64,000 nucleotides of DNA from Microbacterium sp. Leaf159 (GTDB lineage: Bacteria; Actinomycetota; Actinomycetes; Actinomycetales; Microbacteriaceae): the NCBI RefSeq assembly GCF_001423615.1, contig NZ_LMOU01000003.1:79710-143709 (forward strand), written 5' to 3'. Below, piece after piece: positions 16,290 to 24,806 of this stretch. The notes beneath the pieces were generated by a model. It saw nothing but the letters and a program-made list of their open reading frames with translations, made no database searches and was not told the origin of the DNA. Position 1 is the first letter of the stretch, and each line of letters begins with the position of its first letter. The position numbers and the translations under genes were made by a program.

Positions 16290-18152
16290 TCACTCCGTCG
16301 GGATCCAGACCCGCATGGTCGACGGACCGCGCCGAGCCCAGTCGTGATACGCGATCAGCGGGGCATCGACAGTGTCGCCCGTCGAGCGATGCCGCACCGG
16401 CAGCACCACATGACCCTCGCGCTCGACGGGCTCTCCCGCAACGATCGCGTCGCCGACATCGGCTCCGAGATCGATCGACTCGAGCGCCAGAACTTCGGGG
16501 CCTCGTTCGATCACGACGCTGCCTCGCACCGCATCCACCATCGGATTCGGTGACGTGGCCCGCGCCACGATCGGCAGGTTCAGCTCGACGACGTCGCCGG
16601 CGCGGAACGATCGCGTCACCGACACAGAGCCGACGGCGGCGGGCTCCGACGACTCGTCCTCGCCCGAGCGCACTCGCACGAGCGCGCCCTCGGCCCACGC
16701 CGGCACCCGCAGCGTCAGCGTGAACTCGGCATCCTCGGCGATCGTGACGCGAACATCGCCCTCGACGGGGTAGGCCGTCGACACGTCGAACGCCGCGACG
16801 CGGCCGTCGGGCAGCGTCGTGCGCACGGTCGACGGTGCGTACTGGTGCAGCTGCACGCCGTCCTCATCGGCCGTGGCCACATACGCCGCGAGACTGGCGA
16901 AGGTGCGGGCCACGTTCGGCGGGCAGCAGGACACCTCGAACCAGGGCGCGCGCAGCGATGACGAGGCGCGCGGCGACGTGGCATCCGGATCCGCAGGAAT
17001 CCCCGGCGTGCGCTGATGCAGCGTGTTGGCGTAGAAGAACGAGCGTCCGTCGTCACCGGGCGAGGTCGCGACGACGTTGAACAGGGTCCGCTCGATCAGG
17101 TCGGCGTACTGCGCCTCACCGGTGGCGAGCAGCAGCCGCCACGAGAACATGATCGAGCCGATCCCGGCGCAGGTCTCGGAGTAGGCGCGATCCGGCGGCA
17201 GCTCCCAGTCGTCGCCGAACGCCTCGTCCTGATGGTGCGACCCCTGGCCACCGGTGACATAGGTGCGGCGCTCGACCGTGCGATCCCATTGCGACCGCAG
17301 CGCGTCGAGCAGCGACCCGTCGGACAGCTCGGCGGCGACGTCGGCCGCAGCCGACGACAGGTAGTTCGCCCGCACGGAGTGCCCGCGAAGAGCCTCGGCG
17401 TCGCGCACCGACACGTCATCCTGGAAGTAGCTGCGCCCCCATTCGATCTCGCCCAGCGACCCACGCCCGTGGCGCTCGACGAACAGGGCGGCCTGGTCGA
17501 TGTAGCGCTGCTCGCCGAGTGCGCGACCGAGCTCCGCGAGACCGACCTCGACCTCGGCGTGCCCGCAGATCGCGTCCCGGCCTTCAGAGCCGAACTCCCG
17601 GCAGACGAGGTCGGCCGCGCGTCGGGCGATGTCGATCAGCCCGTCGTCGGCATCCGGCCTCGTGCGCACCCGGGCGACGGCCGCCTGGAACAGGTGCCCG
17701 AGGCAATAGAGCTCGTGCCCCCACTGCAGCGCCGACCAGCGCTCGCCCTGACCGTCGCGCCCGAACATCGTGTTGAGGTATCCGTCGGACTCCTGCGCCG
17801 CGGCGACCCGGTCGACCACGCGACGGAACCGCTGCTCGAGGTCGTCGTCGGCTGCGGCATCCGTGCGGCCGATCTCCCAGGCCAGCGCCTCGAGATATTT
17901 GTAGATCTCGGAGTCGGCGAACTCGCGCCCGCGGCGTCCTGCGGGCAGGGTGCCGGCGGCGGCGAGATCGAAGTTCGGCAGCCATCCCTCGGACTCGAGT
18001 CGCGACTCGATGTGCGTGAGCGTGGCCGTTCCGTTGACGGCCTGGCGGTCGCCCCAGAATCCTCCGGTGATGCGCACCTCGCCCAGGCCGAGCGGGCGCA
18101 GGCGACCGCGCGTGGGGACCACGGGAGCGGCCGGTGTGGTGGTGTCGAACAT
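16290..18152 (-). CDS. GH127 beta-L-arabinofuranosidase
   Basis: A 620-residue hydrolase of the HypBA1 type, which removes beta-linked L-arabinofuranose, as found on plant hydroxyproline-rich glycoproteins. An (alpha/alpha) barrel is followed by beta domains. The zinc/cysteine active site is visible: Glu326 and Cys328 in YSETCAG, and Cys409-Cys410 in EVSCCPPN, the nucleophile and zinc ligands of this family. No signal peptide, so it is cytosolic. The ATG at 18152 has AAGGG six bases upstream; the ATG at 18158, overlapping the preceding permease stop, would add two residues and is equally possible. It is the last gene of the second importer operon. Confidence 0.92.
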   Translation of the reverse strand: MFDTTTPAAPVVPTRGRLRPLGLGEVRITGGFWGDRQAVNGTATLTHIESRLESEGWLPNFDLAAAGTLPAGRRGREFADSEIYKYLEALAWEIGRTDAAADDDLEQRFRRVVDRVAAAQESDGYLNTMFGRDGQGERWSALQWGHELYCLGHLFQAAVARVRTRPDADDGLIDIARRAADLVCREFGSEGRDAICGHAEVEVGLAELGRALGEQRYIDQAALFVERHGRGSLGEIEWGRSYFQDDVSVRDAEALRGHSVRANYLSSAAADVAAELSDGSLLDALRSQWDRTVERRTYVTGGQGSHHQDEAFGDDWELPPDRAYSETCAGIGSIMFSWRLLLATGEAQYADLIERTLFNVVATSPGDDGRSFFYANTLHQRTPGIPADPDATSPRASSSLRAPWFEVSCCPPNVARTFASLAAYVATADEDGVQLHQYAPSTVRTTLPDGRVAAFDVSTAYPVEGDVRVTIAEDAEFTLTLRVPAWAEGALVRVRSGEDESSEPAAVGSVSVTRSFRAGDVVELNLPIVARATSPNPMVDAVRGSVVIERGPEVLALESIDLGADVGDAIVAGEPVEREGHVVLPVRHRSTGDTVDAPLIAYHDWARRGPSTMRVWIPTE

Positions 18153-18154
18153 GG

Positions 18155-19045
18155 TCATCCCTTGAAAGCGCCGGACATGAAGCCGCGCACGTAGTGTCGT
18201 TGCAGGATCAGGAAGAGCAGGATGCAGGGGAGTGCCAGCACGACGACCCCCGCCTCGGTCGCGCCGTAGTCGACGACGCCCTGCACCTGTCCTCGGAGGT
18301 TGGCCACCGCGAGCGGCAGCGTCATGCGGTTGGTGTCGTTGATGAGGATCAGCGGAGCCATGAAGTCGTTCCACGCCGTGAGGAACGCGAACAGCCCGAC
18401 CGTGACGAGCCCCGGCTTGACCGCCGGGAGCAGCACCCGCCACAGGGCGCCCCAGCTGGAGCATCCGTCGACCATCGCGGCCTCGTCCATCTCCCTCGGG
18501 ATCGACTCGAACGAGATGCGCATCATGAACATCGAGAACGGCAGCTGGAACATGGTGATCACGAGCGCGACGCCGACGAGCGAGTTCTGCAGCCCTACCG
18601 CGTTGAGGATCACGTAGAGCGGAATGAGCAGCGTCGCGTACGGCACCATCAGGATCGCGAGGGTCAGCAGGAACAGCGCGTTCTTGCCGGGGAACGAGAA
18701 GCGTGCGAACGCGTATCCGCCCAGCAGCGAGATGAACAGCGTGAGCGCCACCGTGAGCACCGACACGAAGAGCGAGTTGCCGAGGTACACCCAGATGCCG
18801 GCCTGGTACTCGCCGAGGGCGGCGTAGTTGCCGAAGCCCCAGCCGTCGGTCTGGCTGGTGCCGGCCATCGGGCTGATCGACGAGACGCCGGTCCAGATGA
18901 GCGGATAGAGGAAGATCACCGCGAGGGCTGTGGTGAACACCCAGTACGGGATGCCGAAGACGACGCGTGCGGCCTTCGAACGGTACCGAGGCGCAGTGGG
19001 CTGATGATTCGGGGCGACGATGGTGCGCGTCAGGGTCTGGGACAT
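18155..19045 (-). CDS. Carbohydrate ABC transporter permease, MalG type (locus 2)
   Basis: A 296-residue permease with six hydrophobic segments and the EAA loop 'PREMDEAAMVDGCSSWGALW' near residue 195. I use the ATG at 19045 (MSQTL), ten bases after the upstream stop; a longer form from 19066 would overlap that gene by eleven bases. The following GH127 gene begins at or just after its stop. It pairs with the MalF-type protein upstream; no ATPase gene is present in this operon. Confidence 0.9.
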   Translation of the reverse strand: MSQTLTRTIVAPNHQPTAPRYRSKAARVVFGIPYWVFTTALAVIFLYPLIWTGVSSISPMAGTSQTDGWGFGNYAALGEYQAGIWVYLGNSLFVSVLTVALTLFISLLGGYAFARFSFPGKNALFLLTLAILMVPYATLLIPLYVILNAVGLQNSLVGVALVITMFQLPFSMFMMRISFESIPREMDEAAMVDGCSSWGALWRVLLPAVKPGLVTVGLFAFLTAWNDFMAPLILINDTNRMTLPLAVANLRGQVQGVVDYGATEAGVVVLALPCILLFLILQRHYVRGFMSGAFKG

Positions 19046-19055
19046 GGTTCTCAGC

Positions 19056-19964
19056 TCAGTTCTCATCCGTGCGGCGGAACGCGCGCAGCTGGAAGACGTT
19101 GACGACGATGAGTGCGAGCAGCACGATCACCGAGAGGGCGCCGGCGATGCCGAGGCTGTTCTGCCCCTGGAACGCGACGTTGTAGATCAGCTGCACGACG
19201 GTCATGGTGCTGTTGTCGGGGCCGCCCTTGGTGAGGATGTAGAACTGCTCGAACGCGAGCAGCGACCCGGTCACGCACATCACGGTCGTGAGCGCGAATG
19301 TCGGCTTGAGCAGCGGCACCGTGATGTCGCGGAACGTCTGCCACCGATTCGCGCCATCGATGCGAGCGGCCTCGTAGACGTCGTCGGGGATGCCCTGCAG
19401 TCCCACCAGCATCAGCAGCATGTAGAAGCCGGCGTAGCGCCAGACGATCAGGAAGATCGTCGACCACAGCGCGCCCTCCGGTGTGCCGAGGAAGGTGATG
19501 CCCCACGACTTCATCAGCTGCGCGAACGGGCCGGCGATGGGGGAGTACAGCACATAGAAGAGCAGCGAGGCGGATGCGAGACCGAGGGCACTGGGGATCA
19601 GGAACGCCGTGCGCAGGAACCCCTTCCACCGGGTCGATTCCTGCACGAGCAGGGCGAGTCCGAGACCGAGGCCGATCAGGATCACGGTCGTGATGACCGT
19701 GTACAGCAGGGTGAAGCGGATCGAATCCCAGAAGAGGCGGTGAGTGACGGCATCCGCGTAGTTCTCGGGGAAGTTGATGCCCTGGTTGCCGCTCAGCAGT
19801 GGCCAGTCGGAGGCCGACATCTGCACCACGAGCACCAGCGGGACGATGAAGAGCAGGGCGACGAAGATCGCCGTCGGGGCTGCGTACAGCCAGCCCTGCA
19901 CCGGGCCGCCGAAGGCGGTGCGCCGTCTGCGGCGACGCAGCGGAGGTGCGGTCGAGGTCATCAC
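19056..19964 (-). CDS. Carbohydrate ABC transporter permease, MalF type (locus 2)
   Basis: A 302-residue permease. A basic N-terminus (RRRRRR within the first 16 residues) precedes the first helix, in line with the positive-inside rule. The EAA loop is 'VYEAARIDGANRWQTFRDI' near residue 205. It follows the binding-protein gene after a 74-base gap holding a GC-rich hairpin. With the adjacent GH127 enzyme the likely cargo is a beta-arabinofuranosyl oligosaccharide or glycopeptide (inference). Confidence 0.9.
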   Translation of the reverse strand: MMTSTAPPLRRRRRRTAFGGPVQGWLYAAPTAIFVALLFIVPLVLVVQMSASDWPLLSGNQGINFPENYADAVTHRLFWDSIRFTLLYTVITTVILIGLGLGLALLVQESTRWKGFLRTAFLIPSALGLASASLLFYVLYSPIAGPFAQLMKSWGITFLGTPEGALWSTIFLIVWRYAGFYMLLMLVGLQGIPDDVYEAARIDGANRWQTFRDITVPLLKPTFALTTVMCVTGSLLAFEQFYILTKGGPDNSTMTVVQLIYNVAFQGQNSLGIAGALSVIVLLALIVVNVFQLRAFRRTDEN

Positions 19965-20001
19965 GTTCTCTTTCGATCAGAAGTGCGGGGGCGTGCGGGA
20001 G

Positions 20002-20032
20002 GCGGGGGCGGCGCGATGCGCGTCGCCCCCGC
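20002..20032 (-). terminator. Intra-operon hairpin after the locus 2 binding-protein gene
   Basis: GCGGGGGCG at 20002-20010 pairs with CGCCCCCGC at 20024-20032, with further GCGC pairing in the loop. It lies six bases beyond the binding-protein stop. Such hairpins commonly protect the abundant binding-protein message or partly stop transcription before the permease genes. Confidence 0.55.
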
Positions 20033-20038
20033 GATGGG

Positions 20039-21337
20039 TCACTGCGACAGGATCGCGGTGATCTCCTCGTTGTCTGCCGGCACCGAGTCGTCGCCGTTCA
20101 GCACGGCGTTGCGCACCAGCGTCAGCCACGGGCTGCCCGGGGCGTTGAACGCCTGCTGGAAGTTCAGCGCGACCGGGGTGTCGCCCTGAGCCGCGACCTC
20201 GTTGATCGTGACCAGGCGCGGGTCGGCCGCGGCGTACTCGTTGTCGGCCAGGTCGCCGCGTGAGACGGCGTTGCCGTCCTTCGCGAGCACCTCGACCTGG
20301 GCATCCTCCGACATCATCCAGTTGAGGAAGTTCCAGGCCTGCGCGGCCTTCTTCGAGTCCTTCGAGATGCCGATGCCATCGCCGCCGACGAAGGTCGAGG
20401 CGCCGCCGTCGACACCGGGGATGCCGGCCACGCCCGCGTCGAACTCGAGGGAGGGGAGGAGGGTCGCCGGGAACGGCATCACGCCGACCTTGCCCTCGCT
20501 GAACGCGGCGGTCCAGGTGGGGCCGGCCTCATCGGTGGAAGAGGGGAGGATCGCCCCGGCATCCTGCAGCTCGGCCCACGTGTCGTAGACGGCCTGGGCG
20601 GAGTCGCCGTCGAGCAGGGATTCGGTGCCGTCGTCGCTCATGACCTCGTCGCCGGATGCCCAGATCGAGGGGAACCAGGTGAAGACCAGGCAGCCACCGC
20701 AGTTGAGGCCGGTCGCCGTGCCGTACGTGTCGGGCTTGTTCAGCGCCTGCACGGCCATGGCCGCCTCGGCGAACTCCTCGAGTGTGGCGGGTGCCTTCTC
20801 GGGGTCGAGACCGGCCTCGGCGAAGAGCTCCTTGTTCCAGAACAGCATCGACAGGTCGAGGGCGAACGGCAGCACGTATTCGGCGCCGTCGACCGTGCCG
20901 GCCGACAGGTGACCCGGGTTGATCTCATCCTTGAAGTCGAGGGCATCGATCTGCTCGGACATGTCCTGGAACAGGCCCTGCTGGGCCCAGTTGGGCACGT
21001 AGACGATGTCGGCGGCGAACAGATCGGGCAGGCCGCTGGAACCGGCTGCGGCGCCGACCTTGGCGACGTAGTCGTCGTTGGGGACGACAGTGAGCTCGAC
21101 CTGGTTCTCATGGCTGGCGTTGTAGGCGTCGACGAGCAGCTTGGCCTGGCGCTCGATGGGCGCGCGGGTCCACAGCGTCAGCGTGGTGCCGTCGTCGGTG
21201 CCCTCGGCGGGGATGGGCTCGTCTGCGGCGGTGTCGTCGGCGGCGGGTGCGCAGGCGGCGAGACCGCCGACGAGCAGGCCGGCCGCGATGACGGCTGCTG
21301 CTGCCCGGCGTGCGGCGTGTGTACGGGTGGTGTTCAT
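20039..21337 (-). CDS. Sugar-binding lipoprotein of ABC importer (locus 2)
   Basis: A 432-residue extracellular solute-binding protein. The signal peptide runs from MNTTRTHAARR through a hydrophobic core to the lipobox LAAC, followed by a Thr/Asp/Glu-rich linker, so it is a membrane-anchored lipoprotein. The start at 21337 follows AGGAG with nine-base spacing; open sequence further upstream is not supported. The mature domain has the SBP family 1 pattern, including the late WNFLNWMMSEDAQ block. It is the first gene of the GH127 operon and has its own LacI-controlled promoter. Confidence 0.92.
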   Translation of the reverse strand: MNTTRTHAARRAAAAVIAAGLLVGGLAACAPAADDTAADEPIPAEGTDDGTTLTLWTRAPIERQAKLLVDAYNASHENQVELTVVPNDDYVAKVGAAAGSSGLPDLFAADIVYVPNWAQQGLFQDMSEQIDALDFKDEINPGHLSAGTVDGAEYVLPFALDLSMLFWNKELFAEAGLDPEKAPATLEEFAEAAMAVQALNKPDTYGTATGLNCGGCLVFTWFPSIWASGDEVMSDDGTESLLDGDSAQAVYDTWAELQDAGAILPSSTDEAGPTWTAAFSEGKVGVMPFPATLLPSLEFDAGVAGIPGVDGGASTFVGGDGIGISKDSKKAAQAWNFLNWMMSEDAQVEVLAKDGNAVSRGDLADNEYAAADPRLVTINEVAAQGDTPVALNFQQAFNAPGSPWLTLVRNAVLNGDDSVPADNEEITAILSQ

Positions 21338-21450
21338 GGGCGGGGGCTCCTCTGGGCTCGTCCTCGAGCGGGTGCGGTGTGGCGCTTCGACAGTGCAGCG
21401 CCGGGTGTGGAGATGAGGTGGAGATCGGGTTCTCCGAAATCTACGAAAAC

Positions 21451-21490
21451 CCTTTCGAAAGGTATAGCGTGGTTTCAGCGGGGGCGTCAA
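21451..21490 (-). promoter_or_regulatory. Promoter and LacI operator of arabinoside locus 2
   Basis: On the minus strand TTGACG (21490-21485) and TATACC (21466-21461) are 18 bases apart, one of the best promoter matches in the window. The perfect 12-bp palindrome CCTTTCGAAAGG at 21451-21462 overlaps the -10 element, so the divergent LacI regulator probably represses here. A half-site AACCTTT at 21504-21510 lies just upstream of the lacI start. Confidence 0.8.
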
Positions 21491-21527
21491 CCCTCGTTCC
21501 GATAACCTTTCAGCAACAGGGAGTGGG

Positions 21528-22550
21528 ATGAGCGATACGACGGCAGCACGGGCGGTGACCCTCGGCGACGTCGCCGCGCGCGCCGGAGTCTCGATCTCGA
21601 CGGCCTCCAAGGCGCTGAACGACCGGGGCGACGTATCGGCGGCGACCCGGGCCAAGGTGCGCGCGATCGCCGATGAGCTCGCCTTCACGCCCAACGCCAT
21701 GGCGCGCGGACTGCTCGCCGGGCGTACGGGAACCGTCGGGCTGCTCACCAGCGACCTCGAGGGTCGCTTCATGATCCCGATCCTGATGGGAGCCGAGGAT
21801 GCCTTCGGCGCCGGTCGCATCAACGTGTTCCTGTGCGATGCGCGGGGTGACGCGATCCGCGAGCAGCACCATCTGAAGGAGCTGCTGAGCCGCCGGGTCG
21901 ACGGCATCATCGTGGTGGGGCGGCAGACCGACCCTCGACCCTCGCTCGGGCAGGAGATCCCTGTACCGGTCGTCTACGCGTACGCGCCGTCGGACGACCC
22001 GCGCGACCTGTCGCTGACCCCGGACAACTACGCCGGAGGGCGTCTCGCGATCGAGCACCTGCTCGCGTGCGGGCGGCGGCGCATCGCGCACATCTCGGGC
22101 GACCCGACGTATGCCGCAGCCCAGGATCGCCTGGCCGGGGCCAGGGCTGCGCTCGGCGAAGCGGGGCTCGAGCTCGTGGGCGAGCCGATGTTCTCGGAGT
22201 GGACCGAGCACTGGGGGCGGGATGCTGCGGCGATGCTGCTGCAGCGGCATCCCGACATCGACGCCGTGTTCTGCGGATCCGACCAGATCGCTCGCGGCGT
22301 GCTCGATTCGGCGCGGGATCTCGGGCGCACAGTGCCCGACGACCTCGCCGTGATCGGCTACGACAATTGGGAAGTGCTCGCCACCAACGCGAGACCCGAG
22401 CTCACCAGCATCGACGCGAACCTGCAGCAGCTGGGGCGTCAGGCGGCCCTCCGCGTATTCGATGCGATCGACGGCATCGACGTCGGCGAGGGTGCACACC
22501 ACCTGCCCGTGCGGCTCGTGATCCGCGGATCGACCATCGCCCGGCGCTGA
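21528..22550 (+). CDS. LacI-family repressor of arabinoside locus 2
   Basis: A 340-residue regulator divergent from the binding-protein gene. The helix-turn-helix is VTLGDVAARAGVSISTASKA at about 10-29, with hinge helix 'PNAMARGLLAGRT'. The effector domain contains 'GRLAIEHLLACGRRRIAHISG' and ends with 'VPDDLAVIGYDNWEVLA', standard for the family. The ribosome site AGGGAG lies five bases before the ATG. The nearby CCTTTCGAAAGG palindrome is its most likely target. Ligand unknown; an arabinoside is likely from context. Confidence 0.9.
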   Translation: MSDTTAARAVTLGDVAARAGVSISTASKALNDRGDVSAATRAKVRAIADELAFTPNAMARGLLAGRTGTVGLLTSDLEGRFMIPILMGAEDAFGAGRINVFLCDARGDAIREQHHLKELLSRRVDGIIVVGRQTDPRPSLGQEIPVPVVYAYAPSDDPRDLSLTPDNYAGGRLAIEHLLACGRRRIAHISGDPTYAAAQDRLAGARAALGEAGLELVGEPMFSEWTEHWGRDAAAMLLQRHPDIDAVFCGSDQIARGVLDSARDLGRTVPDDLAVIGYDNWEVLATNARPELTSIDANLQQLGRQAALRVFDAIDGIDVGEGAHHLPVRLVIRGSTIARR

Positions 22551-22565
22551 GCCGCCCTGGCGGGT

Positions 22566-22626
22566 CTTCGAATCGCGCAAATGACCCTTCTTCTTGGCGA
22601 AACAGGGCCATTTGCGCGATTCGAAG
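22566..22626. repeat. Dispersed hairpin family A, copy 1 (variant)
   Basis: Perfect 18-bp inverted arms, CTTCGAATCGCGCAAATG at 22566-22583 and its complement at 22609-22626. The outer half of each arm (TTCGAATCGCGCA) is shared with the four other copies; the inner half differs (AATG instead of CTTTGCAG). It lies between two convergent genes and could also act as a terminator. Confidence 0.85.
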
Positions 22627-22639
22627 GCGGTCCGTCCGT

Positions 22640-23485
22640 TCAGGCGTGGTCGCGCCAGGAGTGCTGCGGGTCGAAACCCAGCACCCGACGGGCCTTGTCG
22701 ATCGACAGCAGAGTCTCGTTCGGGCCGAACTCGCGGGCTACCGGAACATCGGGGAAGACCTCGGAGAGCAGCTCGGCGTTCGGGCGCGACATGACCGTGT
22801 CTGCCGCGGCGATGATGAAGTTGTCGAACCCGGGGGCCGCCACCTCGAGCGCGCGCTGCACGGCCTGGGCGCCGTCGCGGGCGTCGATGTAGCCCCAGAG
22901 GTTCCACTTGCGGCGCAGGGCGTCGGCATCGAAATCGGGGAACTCGGCGTAGTCCGCAGGGTTCATGACGTTCGAGAACCGCAGGGCCGTGATCGAGAGG
23001 TCGGGGTGCCAGCGCACGAGCTCTCGCGCCAGCTGCTCTTCGAGCGTCTTGACCAACGAGTAGACCGATTCCGGGCGGGCCGGGTAGTCCTCATCGACGG
23101 GCACATAGGGCGGCGGCACGTCGAACGGCAGCCCCAGCACGGTCTCGCTCGAGGCGTAGACGACGCGCCGGATGCCGAGGCGCACCGCCGCCCAGAAGAC
23201 GTTGAACGTGGCCGGCATGTTGTTGTGGAAGGTGGCGACGTCACTGCGGATGCCGGGGGCCGGGATCGCGCCGAGGTGCACCACGGCGTCGATGCCGTCG
23301 TGCCGGTCGCCGACGGCAGTGAAAGCATCCACGACCTGGCCGTAATCCGTGAGGTCGACCTGCACGAAGTCCGGGCCGCGCGTGCCCGCCACGTCCATGC
23401 CGATGACCTCGTGGCCGTGGGCGCGGAGCTCCCGCGCGACGACGCTGCCGAGCTTGCCCGATGATCCGGTGAGTGCGATGCGCAT
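22640..23485 (-). CDS. NAD-dependent epimerase/dehydratase (extended SDR)
   Basis: A 281-residue Rossmann-fold oxidoreductase. The nucleotide-binding motif TGSSGKLG is at residues 6-13, the catalytic tyrosine and lysine appear as YSLVK, and 'SSETVLG' supplies the upstream serine. The protein resembles UDP-sugar epimerase-like SDRs and uronate dehydrogenases in length. It is divergent from a LacI gene and close to the araDBA operon, so a sugar substrate is likely. The start at 23485 begins directly with the Rossmann strand; the much longer frame upstream is antisense to lacI. Exact reaction not determinable. Confidence 0.85.
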   Translation of the reverse strand: MRIALTGSSGKLGSVVARELRAHGHEVIGMDVAGTRGPDFVQVDLTDYGQVVDAFTAVGDRHDGIDAVVHLGAIPAPGIRSDVATFHNNMPATFNVFWAAVRLGIRRVVYASSETVLGLPFDVPPPYVPVDEDYPARPESVYSLVKTLEEQLARELVRWHPDLSITALRFSNVMNPADYAEFPDFDADALRRKWNLWGYIDARDGAQAVQRALEVAAPGFDNFIIAAADTVMSRPNAELLSEVFPDVPVAREFGPNETLLSIDKARRVLGFDPQHSWRDHA

Positions 23486-23542
23486 GTCACCAGAGTGGCA
23501 CGAAGGCGAGGTGGCCGGGCCGCTCGGCATACACTCGTCGGC

Positions 23543-24556
23543 GTGAGTGACACGAGCAGCGAGCCCCGCCGCACCGTCGGCGTGCGCGACGTCGCGGTGC
23601 TCGCCGGGGTGTCTCGGCAGACGGTGTCGCGGGTGCTGAACGATCACCCGGAGGTCGCCGCCGAGACCCGCGAACGGGTGCTCGCCGCGATGGCCGAGCT
23701 CGGCTACCGCATGAACAACGCGGCCCGTGCGTTGGGCACCCGGCGCTCCCGCACCCTCGGAGTGCTGGCCACCGACGCGCTGCACTACGGACCCTCGCGC
23801 AGCATCGCCGAGCTCGAGGCCTCGGCCCGCGAGGTCGGCTACTGGCTCAGTGCGGCCTTCGCGGATGCGGGCGATGCGGATGCCGTGGTCGCCGCCGTCG
23901 ACCACCTCGTGATGCAGGGGGTCGAGGGCATCGTCGTCGTCGCGCCGCACGCCCACACCCTCGACGCGCTCGACGAGGTGCGCATCGGCGTTCCGGTCGT
24001 GACCCTGCACGCCGCCGACCGGGGTGCGCGTGGTCTCTCGGTCGACCAGGCGGCCGGAGCCCGACTCGCCGTCGCGGCGCTCGCTGAGGCGGGGCACACG
24101 CGCATCGCACACCTCGCCGGCCCCGCCGACTGGCTCGAGGCCGAGTCGCGCGCCGAGGGGTTCGCCGCCGAGCTCGACGCCCGTGGACTCGCCGCAGGGC
24201 CCGTGTTCGAGGGTGACTGGACCGCGGGATCAGGCTACGCGGCGGCGGATGCCGTGCGGGACTCTGGTGTGACGGCGGTCTTCGCGGCGAACGACCAGAT
24301 GGCACTCGGGCTGCTCGGTGGCCTGCACGAGGCCGGGCTCACCGTGCCGGGCGACATCAGCGTGGTGGGCTTCGACGACACCCCGGATGCCGCCTACTAC
24401 TGGCCGAAGCTCACGACCGTGCGGCAGGACTTCTCGGAGTTGGCGCGCCGCGCGGTCGCGGCGGTGCTGGCGGGGAGCGCCGGGGCTGCGGCATCCGACC
24501 TGCCTCCCGTGGCGCCCGTGCTGGTGACCCGCGATTCGGTCGCTCCACCGCGCTGA
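23543..24556 (+). CDS. LacI-family regulator of the ara operon
   Basis: A 337-residue regulator with the helix-turn-helix 'GVRDVAVLAGVSRQTVSRVL' near residues 12-31, hinge 'MNNAARALGTRRS', and the C-terminal 'LTVPGDISVVGFDDTPDAAYYWP' block. I chose GTG at 23543: the protein then begins just ahead of the DNA-binding domain, and a TACACT hexamer at 23530-23535 ends seven bases before it, suggesting a leaderless message. It lies directly upstream of the araD-kinase-araA-epimerase genes, whose promoter carries a 16-bp palindrome. It probably fills the role of AraR; that link is inferred. Confidence 0.87.
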   Translation: MSDTSSEPRRTVGVRDVAVLAGVSRQTVSRVLNDHPEVAAETRERVLAAMAELGYRMNNAARALGTRRSRTLGVLATDALHYGPSRSIAELEASAREVGYWLSAAFADAGDADAVVAAVDHLVMQGVEGIVVVAPHAHTLDALDEVRIGVPVVTLHAADRGARGLSVDQAAGARLAVAALAEAGHTRIAHLAGPADWLEAESRAEGFAAELDARGLAAGPVFEGDWTAGSGYAAADAVRDSGVTAVFAANDQMALGLLGGLHEAGLTVPGDISVVGFDDTPDAAYYWPKLTTVRQDFSELARRAVAAVLAGSAGAAASDLPPVAPVLVTRDSVAPPR

Positions 24557-24568
24557 GCCGCGCTGGAT

Positions 24569-24684
24569 TGCGGGGCCAGTTCTGCATGTGTCGCGCGGTG
24601 CGGGGTCAGTTCTGCACGTGAATACGCCGTATCCGATGCGAAAGTGACCCCGCCCGAGACGGGAGATGCGAAAGTGGCCCCGCA
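24569..24684. repeat. Dispersed 30-bp-period repeat family B, site 1
   Basis: Four units of a roughly 22-base element. Two forward units begin at 24569 and 24599 (TGCGGGGYCAGTTCTGCAYG), exactly 30 bp apart. Two inverted units end at 24653 and 24683 (core GATGCGAAAGTGRCCCCGC), again 30 bp apart. The whole is a large imperfect palindrome between lacI and the ara promoter. No gene is present in this stretch. Confidence 0.85.
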
Positions 24685-24733
24685 CACCGCCCTGCCCCGC
24701 ACCACACCGCCCCGCCGAGCGGTCGCCCGCGTC

Positions 24734-24780
24734 TTGACGGCCCGCCGACCCTCGTGACACACTTCTGTGACCGGTCACAG
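24734..24780 (+). promoter_or_regulatory. Promoter and 16-bp operator of the ara operon
   Basis: TTGACG at 24734-24739 is followed 18 bases later by the weak -10 CACACT (24758-24763). A perfect palindrome CTGTGACCGGTCACAG at 24765-24780 covers the expected start site. Its form (TGTGACCGGTCACA) is that of a LacI-type operator, so the LacI protein encoded just upstream is the obvious regulator. Confidence 0.75.
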
Positions 24781-24806
24781 TGACCACCGCCGACCCTGAG
24801 GTACCC

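Noticed and set aside
22566-22626. Family A hairpins as ordinary terminators
   Set aside because: Two of five copies fit that position, but the others lie upstream of a gene, between divergent operons or inside an operon, and the arms are conserved in sequence, not only in pairing.
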